33,871 nt of DNA from a virus: IMG/VR virus record IMGVR_UViG_3300045999_006432, positions 1 to 33,871 of that record; one strand, 5' to 3'. The notes under the pieces are model-generated. The model saw only the letters and a program-made list of their open reading frames with translations, was not told the DNA's origin and made no database searches. The position numbers were made by a program, and so were the translations under genes. This document shows positions 6,221-11,044 of the stretch, one piece after another. Position 1 is the first letter of the stretch. Each line of letters opens with the position of its first letter.

Positions 6221-6700
6221 ATGGAAGCACTAACAACCACCAACATCCTGAGCCTTTTCCAGACGGACAAGGCCCAGCGATTCAGCTTCGTCCGCGATGT
6301 GATTAACCGCATCCTTGTCGGCGATGCCGATCCGATTAAGGTACACTTGCAGGTAAAGTGTATGGAGGAAATCATTAAGGAAATCACCAGCGATCCCCAG
6401 TACCGTGACGCATTGCTTGACGAGTCTGCAAAGTACGGCAAGAACTTCGAGCGATACAACGGAAAGTTCAGCATAAAGGAAACCGGAACTCGGTACGATT
6501 ACAGCCAGTGCGGAGACCCTGAGCTTTCTGAATTGTATGAAAATAAAGCCGAACTGGACGCCAAGATTAAAGTCCGAGAGGCATTTATCAAGATGCTTCC
6601 TGGGGAAGGTCTGGACATCGTAACCGAACATGGCGAGCTGCGCAAGATTTATCCGCCATCCAAATCATCAACCACTACCGTAACTGTTTCGCTCTCATAG
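6221..6700 (+). CDS. Hypothetical phage protein upstream of RecT-like gene
   Basis: The 159-residue protein is mostly helical, with KCMEEIIKEITSDPQYRDALLDESAKYG in the first half, a KAELDAKIKVREAFIKML helix in the second half and a Pro/Ser/Thr-rich tail (KIYPPSKSSTTTVTVS). Proteins with this tail commonly sit next to recombination genes in Bacteroidota phages, from memory; biochemical function is unknown. The gene starts after an A-rich leader and is followed by an intrinsic terminator at 6727-6757. Confidence 0.7.
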   Translation: MEALTTTNILSLFQTDKAQRFSFVRDVINRILVGDADPIKVHLQVKCMEEIIKEITSDPQYRDALLDESAKYGKNFERYNGKFSIKETGTRYDYSQCGDPELSELYENKAELDAKIKVREAFIKMLPGEGLDIVTEHGELRKIYPPSKSSTTTVTVSLS

Positions 6701-6726
6701 TTAGTTTTTGGTTTTTCAGTAGATTT

Positions 6727-6757
6727 CCCGGAGCGTTTCCACGCACTGGGTCTTTTT
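6727..6757 (+). terminator. Intrinsic terminator after 159-residue gene
   Basis: CCCGGAGCGT and ACGCACTGGG form a stem of nine pairs (one G-T) with a single A-A mismatch around a TTCC loop, followed by TCTTTTT. It lies 27 bases past the stop at 6700 and before the RecT-like gene, so read-through or a weak new promoter must supply that gene. Confidence 0.7.
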
Positions 6758-6792
6758 AAAAATTCATTCATTAACAACTTAAATAAACAACC

Positions 6793-7476
6793 ATGAACAA
6801 TCAAATTCAACGCATCGCACCTAACGATGCCATGCTGCTGGCCGAGCAGTTCTTCCGGTCAGGACTTTTCCAAGACATTAAATCAGCCGCGCAGGCAATG
6901 GTCAAAATCATGGCCGGAAACGAACTGGGCCTGCCACCGCTGGCCTCCATCTCCGGTATCCACATCATCGCCGGAAAGCCGGTAATCGGCGCAGGTCTTA
7001 TCGCTTCAGCGGTCAAGTCATCTGGCAAGTATAATTATAGGGTAGTGGAAAACACCGACAAGCACTGCTCCATTGACTTCTACGAAGGCAGCGAGAAAAT
7101 CGGTAATAGTTCCTTCAGTTACGATGATGCCAAGAAAGCCGGAACCAAGAACCTCGACAAGTTCCCCAAGAACATGCTCTTCGCGCGGGCCATCAGTAAC
7201 GGCGTGAAGTGGTTTACCCCGGATGTATTCGCAGGCTCGGTCTATGTGCCTGAAGAGATGCAGCAGGTGACCGAAGATATCGGACATCTGGAAGTTAAGC
7301 AAGAGCCACCCGGCAAGCCGGAAATGACCGAAGAGGTTTACAACAAGGCACTCAAAGCAATTGAAGCCGGAGAGCAGGATATCATCAAGCGCGTGCTCAG
7401 TCGATATACGGTGGCTCCGCATCTGCTTAGTGAGCTTCAAGATGCCGAAGCGAACTTCCAGGAACTTGCTCGCTGA
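6793..7476 (+). CDS. RecT-family single-strand annealing protein
   Basis: This 227-residue protein has the RecT-type core: LAEQFFRSGLFQDIKSAAQAMVKI, then GNELGLPPLASISGIHIIAGKP, then SYDDAKKAG and PKNMLFARAISNGVKWF. RecT-type proteins anneal complementary single strands in phage replication and recombination. The last 60 residues are an acidic, helical tail that could bind single-strand-binding protein (inference). No partner exonuclease is adjacent; the PD-(D/E)XK nuclease is in the divergent operon. A terminator follows 23 bases after the stop. Confidence 0.75.
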   Translation: MNNQIQRIAPNDAMLLAEQFFRSGLFQDIKSAAQAMVKIMAGNELGLPPLASISGIHIIAGKPVIGAGLIASAVKSSGKYNYRVVENTDKHCSIDFYEGSEKIGNSSFSYDDAKKAGTKNLDKFPKNMLFARAISNGVKWFTPDVFAGSVYVPEEMQQVTEDIGHLEVKQEPPGKPEMTEEVYNKALKAIEAGEQDIIKRVLSRYTVAPHLLSELQDAEANFQELAR

Positions 7477-7498
7477 TAACCCCTCCTTGATAAACCAA

Positions 7499-7526
7499 GC
7501 ACCCGGCTTTGGTCGGGTGCAATTTT
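7499..7526 (+). terminator. Intrinsic terminator after RecT-like gene
   Basis: GCACCCG (7499-7505) pairs perfectly with CGGGTGC (7514-7520) around an 8-base loop and is followed by AATTTT. The following gene starts only six bases downstream, so termination may be partial. Confidence 0.7.
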
Positions 7527-7531
7527 AAGAC

Positions 7532-7957
7532 ATGTACTTTATCCCTCCAGGCATAACCAAAAAACCCAAGACGCCCGAAAATGTAATGGCGGCTTGCGCC
7601 GAGTTCTACGATGTGAACGCGGCGTTTATAACGTACAAGGACCGCACCCGAAAGCGGGTACATATCCGGCAGATGGTTATGAAAATAATGCGCGACCAGA
7701 TGCGGTTTAGTTACAGCCAAATCGCGGGCATCTTCGGCTTCGACCATAGTACCGCGATACACCACATCAAGCAGCTGAACGACTACCTCTGCGTCTACCC
7801 TGAAATCCAGAAAGAATATGAATCGCTAATTATTCACCTAAATCTAAAAATCGATGATTTACATTTTAGCCGTTTGTGTTGTCCTAATTGTGGGCATGAT
7901 TTGCTGGTCGCTGGACAAGGAAGAAAGGGAGCAGGAGCTGAAAAGCCAGTTAACTAA
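7532..7957 (+). CDS. DnaA domain IV-like DNA-binding protein
   Basis: Residues about 42-85 carry the DnaA C-terminal helix-turn-helix: VHIRQMVMKIMRDQ, then SYSQIAGIFGFDHSTAIHHIKQL, matching the DnaA signature region (R-D-H-T/S-T-V/A). No AAA+ domain is present. A stand-alone domain of this kind could bind DnaA-box-like sites at the phage or host origin, or act as a transcription regulator. The last 34 codons overlap a membrane-protein gene at 7854 in another frame, and the CCPNCGH sequence there is probably a by-product of that overlap. Confidence 0.75.
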   Translation: MYFIPPGITKKPKTPENVMAACAEFYDVNAAFITYKDRTRKRVHIRQMVMKIMRDQMRFSYSQIAGIFGFDHSTAIHHIKQLNDYLCVYPEIQKEYESLIIHLNLKIDDLHFSRLCCPNCGHDLLVAGQGRKGAGAEKPVN

Positions 7958-8018
7958 AAAGCAGCTCCGGGACCTGTTTCGATATTATTACGAACAAGAT
8001 AAAAAACGCAAGCCATGA
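7854..8018 (+). CDS. 54-residue single-pass membrane protein overlapping the DnaA-like gene
   Basis: The frame starts at ATG 7854 and ends at TGA 8016-8018. The product has an N-terminal transmembrane helix (MIYILAVCVVLIVGMICW) and a highly charged helical tail (DKEEREQELKSQ, FRYYYEQDKKRKP). It overlaps the DnaA-like frame by 104 bases and its stop overlaps the next ATG (8015) as ATGA, so translational coupling to the winged-helix gene supports it. Type I-like topology with a long cytoplasmic or periplasmic coil; function unknown. Confidence 0.68.
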   Translation: MIYILAVCVVLIVGMICWSLDKEEREQELKSQLTKKQLRDLFRYYYEQDKKRKP

Positions 8019-8395
8019 CAGCCATTATCCAAAAAATCAAGAACAGCGATAAGCCGTATTACACGAAAGGCGAAATCATCCATCTGCTGGAGTCTGCCCT
8101 GCCGAAGAAACCGCCAAAGATTGAATGTAGCGGGATAACGGTAGACCTGGATAGGTACGTAATAAGCACCCAAGGCAGGGAACTAAAACTCCCTAAAAAG
8201 ATAACTGAACTGGTGTATTACTTGGCCAGCAACCAGGGCCGTGTGCTGCATCGAAATGAAATACTCAACCAGGTTTGGGGCAGCGAGGTTATTGTCGGGG
8301 ACCGCACCATTGATGTGCATATCCGCAAAATCAGGCGGGCCCTCCCGGTGGACTGCATCACCACGGTTAAAGGCGTGGGCTACCAATGGAATTAA
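8015..8395 (+). CDS. Stand-alone OmpR/PhoB-type winged-helix regulator
   Basis: The 126-residue protein contains a full OmpR/PhoB effector domain (about 36-126): VDLDRYVIS...REL-KLPKKITELVYYL, then NQGRVLHRNEILNQVWG, the recognition region RTIDVHIRKIRRAL (97-110) and the wing TVKGVGYQW. There is no receiver domain; residues 1-35 are a short helical lead. Without a phosphoacceptor it should bind DNA constitutively or be tuned by another factor. It starts within the stop of the membrane-protein gene and sits in a run of DNA-binding regulators, so control of early-to-late switching or of host two-component promoters is plausible (inference). Confidence 0.85.
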   Translation: MTAIIQKIKNSDKPYYTKGEIIHLLESALPKKPPKIECSGITVDLDRYVISTQGRELKLPKKITELVYYLASNQGRVLHRNEILNQVWGSEVIVGDRTIDVHIRKIRRALPVDCITTVKGVGYQWN

Positions 8396-8417
8396 TTAAC
8401 AACATAAACAAAAAATC

Positions 8418-8756
8418 ATGAACACACTCACACCTGGCAACCCGAGCTGCGAAGCATCGAACTTCGGCGCCGAGCTTATGGCGCAGATACCAGACCTGTA
8501 CGTGAAGACCTTCCGAATAAAGTCCTCCGATGTCGTACCGGATGGCATCATCATTCTGGGCGCCTCGGATGATGTAGTGAAATCGACCGTAATCTCCCTG
8601 CGGGCCTCCAGCAAGACGATACTCACCTTCGATTACGACGATGAGAATCCAATCTGGATTAAAGGAATGCAAATCTGCGAAGTCGGGAAGTATAGCATTT
8701 ACATGGATATCCGCAGCAGCGGTTCCGTTCCAATCTTAAGCTGTGTGATATGGTAG
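8418..8756 (+). CDS. Hypothetical protein
   Basis: This 112-residue protein is rich in beta-strand patterns (LYVKTFRIKSSDVVPDGIIILG, STVISLRASSKTILTFDYDD, YSIYMDIRSSGSVPI) and resembles a compact beta-sandwich. It has no recognised family motif. It starts after an A-rich leader and its stop overlaps the following HTH gene by seven bases, suggesting co-translation with that regulator. Confidence 0.65.
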   Translation: MNTLTPGNPSCEASNFGAELMAQIPDLYVKTFRIKSSDVVPDGIIILGASDDVVKSTVISLRASSKTILTFDYDDENPIWIKGMQICEVGKYSIYMDIRSSGSVPILSCVIW

Positions 8757-8965
8757 GAACTCGAATCCCAGAAAGCGAAATCCGCCGTATGATTTATTAC
8801 CTGTCGCAAGGCTACACCACCAAGGAAGTGGCCGACAAGATGGGCCTGTCGATGAAGTGCGCCCAGTACCGCATCATCCGGCTTCGTCATCGGCAAAAGG
8901 CCCGCAATACGGTTCATCTGGTTTGTATGTACTTGTTTGATGGAGATACTGCTGTATCATATTAA
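8750..8965 (+). CDS. Small LuxR/GerE-type HTH protein
   Basis: The 71-residue protein holds a four-helix LuxR-type DNA-binding unit in its first 48 residues: ESEIRRMIYYLSQGYTTKEVADKMGLSMKCAQYRIIRL. TTKEVADKMGLS is the turn and MKCAQYRIIRLRHR the recognition helix. The last 20 residues (NTVHLVCMYLF...) are hydrophobic and unrecognised. It overlaps the preceding gene by seven bases and ends just before a terminator. It is the third DNA-binding protein in a row, so a regulatory role is likely. Confidence 0.65.
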   Translation: MVGTRIPESEIRRMIYYLSQGYTTKEVADKMGLSMKCAQYRIIRLRHRQKARNTVHLVCMYLFDGDTAVSY

Positions 8966-8987
8966 TCATACCCGGATGGATATAACA

Positions 8988-9011
8988 AACCCCGCCTAAA
9001 CAAGCGGGGTT
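8988..9011 (+). terminator. Strong hairpin after HTH gene
   Basis: AACCCCGC and GCGGGGTT form a perfect 8-bp stem around an 8-base loop. The bases after it are AATCG rather than a T run, so it is a strong stem with a weak U-tract. Its position right after the last regulator gene supports termination. Confidence 0.65.
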
Positions 9012-9060
9012 AATCGTTCCATAACAATCGAAAACAAACGCCGCCCGATGGGGCAACAAC

Positions 9061-9092
9061 TTTGGGGATATTTTGTCCCGATTTATATTTTG
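9061..9092 (+). promoter_or_regulatory. Promoter with internal operator-like palindrome
   Basis: TTTG (9061-9064), a 19-base spacer and TATATTTTG (9084-9092) fit the Bacteroidota -33/-7 pattern, with one extra base inside the -7 box. The spacer holds GGGA-N7-TCCC (9065-9079), a possible operator. The element would drive the 70-residue gene at 9202 after a long leader containing a small hairpin GTTGT-AGAA-ACAAC near 9119-9132. Confidence 0.45.
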
Positions 9093-9201
9093 AGTTAACG
9101 TAATTTTATGTGTGCCAGTTGTAGAAACAACCGGCCGTTTTTTGGTTTTTCACGGGCATAACTTTTCGGCAGGTTGTCCGATGTAAAAATATACCAAAAA
9201 A

Positions 9202-9414
9202 ATGAAAGACAAGACAGGCACATATCAACAGGCGAAAAACCTCCATGATACTTTGGAATTAAACCAAAGCCTCATAGTTGATGTATTGCCTGAGAATATC
9301 CGGATTTTCCGCAAACACCTGTCGGATATAACAAAGCGCAATCAGGTTAACATGGGTCGCAAATTCGTAACCCGCTTGATTAACGGCAAAATATTCATTC
9401 AGCGAATCGCATAG
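9202..9414 (+). CDS. Hypothetical small basic protein
   Basis: This 70-residue protein starts MKDKTGTYQQAKNL and ends with a basic strand-like segment (GRKFVTRLINGKIFIQRI). It resembles the compact DNA-mimic or DNA-binding proteins seen near regulatory loci, but no family is recognised. It has its own promoter-like element and a 190-base gene-free region upstream, and it is the last rightward gene before convergence with the lysis cassette. Confidence 0.55.
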   Translation: MKDKTGTYQQAKNLHDTLELNQSLIVDVLPENIRIFRKHLSDITKRNQVNMGRKFVTRLINGKIFIQRIA

Positions 9415-9422
9415 AAAAAGAA

Positions 9423-9444
9423 CCCCAGCATGGAAATGCCGGGG
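9423..9444 (+). terminator. Terminator hairpin between convergent blocks
   Basis: CCCC-A-GCAT pairs with ATGC-C-GGGG around a GGAA loop, with one A-C mismatch. It lies just after the last rightward gene (stop 9414). A second, weaker hairpin at about 9454-9481 (TTGG/CCAA and TGCCT/AGGCA) may serve the leftward endolysin gene. Confidence 0.55.
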
Positions 9445-9518
9445 GATCATGGATATTGGCAACCTGCCTATGCAAGGCACCAATACCGCCTAAAACCATT
9501 AAAAAACAAAGCACATAT

Positions 9519-9962
9519 TTAGTACCGAAGATATCCGGTTATTTTCTTTTTTGGCCTTTGCTTATAACACACCATCACCCCCTCCCTGCTCCCCGAATCA
9601 TTGGTGTTGCCTTCAATTGTGTAAATAAAATTTGTGTCGGTTTTTACCACAATTCCGGTGTGGCCCAGGCCGCGGCCGTAATTCATTATAAAAATATCGC
9701 CCGGTTTCGGGTCGGTCACCCGGTGTTTGCGGTCGGCCTTGTTCCATGCGGCCAGAACTCCCCCGGTCCGGATTAGTGGACAATTTTTGTCCACTTGCGA
9801 AAAGCACCAATAAACGAACGCCATGCACCACGCGGCTGGGAAATTAATCCCGACCGATTTCAAATAGGATTTGACTGGCTCGCCCCAATTGCTGCCCAAT
9901 GGCTTTTCGGCCTTGCCGATTTGGGTTTGTGCGACTGCCAATGCTTTTGTGCCTAAACTCAT
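9519..9962 (-). CDS. Endolysin, CHAP-like amidase/peptidase
   Basis: The 147-residue protein shows the CHAP (NlpC/P60-like) catalytic set: C46 in AAWCMAFVYW, H101 in GLGHTGIV and E117/N119 in TIEGNTND. It begins with helices (TKALAVAQTQIGKAEKP) typical of phage CHAP lysins and has no signal peptide, so it needs the holin for release. It would cleave peptidoglycan cross-links or the amide bond at lysis. It is the last gene of the leftward transcript and its ATG overlaps the spanin stop by four bases. Confidence 0.85.
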   Translation of the reverse strand: MSLGTKALAVAQTQIGKAEKPLGSNWGEPVKSYLKSVGINFPAAWCMAFVYWCFSQVDKNCPLIRTGGVLAAWNKADRKHRVTDPKPGDIFIMNYGRGLGHTGIVVKTDTNFIYTIEGNTNDSGSREGVMVCYKQRPKKKITGYLRY

Positions 9963-10516
9963 AATTCATTCATTTTGTGCCTTATTAAATACGTCAAAAC
10001 CAACATGGAAAACAGGAACAATATCAGCCACAAATTGCGCTGATTCTGGGCCTTTATTTGCCCTCTTTGAGCTTCGACCAGTGTATCCTTCGCCTGTTTT
10101 AAATTCTGCTCCAAAATGGCAGCGAATTGTTTGTCACGCACAACCACGCGAATGGTGTCATGGACCGGAACCGGAACCCGAATCGTTTTAACCCGGCCGA
10201 TGGCGGTTTGATACCCTTTCCGGTATGCGGCGGCAACACGCGGCTGACATGCCCGGTCGATGTGGTTGGCGGCCTGGCGGACGGAATCTAACAGGTCAAT
10301 GACCGACAAATGATCGTCCCCGCTGATGCTCGACGGAATTTCAATGTAAACGGAATCTCGTTTGCCGGGAATGTAGATCGCGATGGAATCGTTGACGCAT
10401 GGGTTTTTCTCCAGCCACTTTTGCCCGACCTTTTCAAACTGCGCTTGGTTGCGCAAAACCCGATTTGCCGGGTTGCATGACGCAAAAATCAGGCAAATGA
10501 TAAAAAACCGCTTCAT
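9959..10516 (-). CDS. Unimolecular-spanin-like lipoprotein
   Basis: This 185-residue protein has an N-terminal lipoprotein signal (MKRFFIICLIFASC, lipid-attachment Cys14) and a C-terminal transmembrane helix (LWLILFLFSMLVLTYLI, about 161-177), with a helical coil (RDKQFAAILEQNLKQAKDTLVEAQ) before it. A lipoprotein anchored in the outer membrane at one end and in the inner membrane at the other is the layout of u-spanins such as phage T1 gp11, which fuse the two membranes after the wall is cut. It sits between holin and endolysin with four-base overlaps on both sides, which supports the assignment. Confidence 0.75.
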   Translation of the reverse strand: MKRFFIICLIFASCNPANRVLRNQAQFEKVGQKWLEKNPCVNDSIAIYIPGKRDSVYIEIPSSISGDDHLSVIDLLDSVRQAANHIDRACQPRVAAAYRKGYQTAIGRVKTIRVPVPVHDTIRVVVRDKQFAAILEQNLKQAKDTLVEAQRGQIKAQNQRNLWLILFLFSMLVLTYLIRHKMNEL

Positions 10517-10755
10517 TGTCCAGGGGTTTCGGATGGCTCCCTTTTCAGGAATTCATCGTTGGAATTGGTGACCAGATTTTTCAAGATGTAACCCATTGCC
10601 GACATTGCGGCCACGGTTGCGATGGCTTTCCAATCGAATTTAAACGAACCGGATTCGATGGTTTGGTACATGATCGTAAGAACGGATGAAAGGACCGATA
10701 CTATCAATCCTTTAGCGAAATCATGTTGTGTCAGTTTGAGATATCCGGATTTCAT
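10513..10755 (-). CDS. Holin-like membrane protein
   Basis: The 80-residue protein has two transmembrane helices, FAKGLIVSVLSSVLTIMYQ (about 13-31) and WKAIATVAAMSAMGYILKNL (about 42-61), separated by a short loop and followed by a charged tail ending EPSETPGQ. Size, charge and topology match class II holins, which open the inner membrane to release endolysin. Its ATG overlaps the stop of the 58-residue membrane-protein gene and its stop overlaps the spanin start. Confidence 0.75.
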   Translation of the reverse strand: MKSGYLKLTQHDFAKGLIVSVLSSVLTIMYQTIESGSFKFDWKAIATVAAMSAMGYILKNLVTNSNDEFLKREPSETPGQ

Positions 10756-10928
10756 GTGTTTTTACTTTTATGTGTTTTTAATTCCTTTCGGATTTTAATC
10801 AGGTTGTATGCAATCGTGGTTAGCGTTGCAAAAATGGTCAGCGTATACGTTATCATGTTCGGGTGGATTAATCCAAGAAAACATATCGCATTCAGTTTTA
10901 TAGACATCCAGTCTATCATGTGTTTCAT
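10752..10928 (-). CDS. 58-residue membrane protein, first gene of lysis cassette
   Basis: A frame from ATG 10928 to TGA 10754-10752 encodes MKHMIDWMSIKLNAICFLGL followed by a transmembrane helix (MITYTLTIFATLTTIAYNLI) and a basic tail (KIRKELKTHKSKNT). Its TGA overlaps the holin ATG as ATGA, which strongly supports it over the competing frame at 10795-10989. Likely roles are antiholin, holin partner or lysis timing factor, inferred from position. A box CATATTTG on the minus strand near 10955-10962 resembles a -7 element. Confidence 0.7.
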   Translation of the reverse strand: MKHMIDWMSIKLNAICFLGLIHPNMITYTLTIFATLTTIAYNLIKIRKELKTHKSKNT

Positions 10929-11044
10929 GGGTATCGGTTTTCCACAGGAATTGCAAATATGATACCACCCGATAAACGTAAAAATGCAAGTGATTGGTTG
11001 CTAGTTGTATTATCTTTTTTTCACGTTATAATGATACCGTGACA

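Noticed and set aside
6807-7028. Antisense frame over the RecT-like gene
   Set aside because: It is a codon-bias shadow with no leader, and the RecT frame has clear family motifs.
7862-7957. Possible zinc knuckle (CCPNCGH) at the end of the DnaA-like protein
   Set aside because: These codons are the out-of-frame reading of a membrane helix in the overlapping 7854-8018 gene, and only one Cys pair is present.
10795-10989. 64-codon minus-strand frame before the holin
   Set aside because: It conflicts with the 58-codon frame at 10752-10928, which has a transmembrane helix and is ATGA-coupled to the holin. The 64-codon product is His/Asp-rich with no coherent fold.
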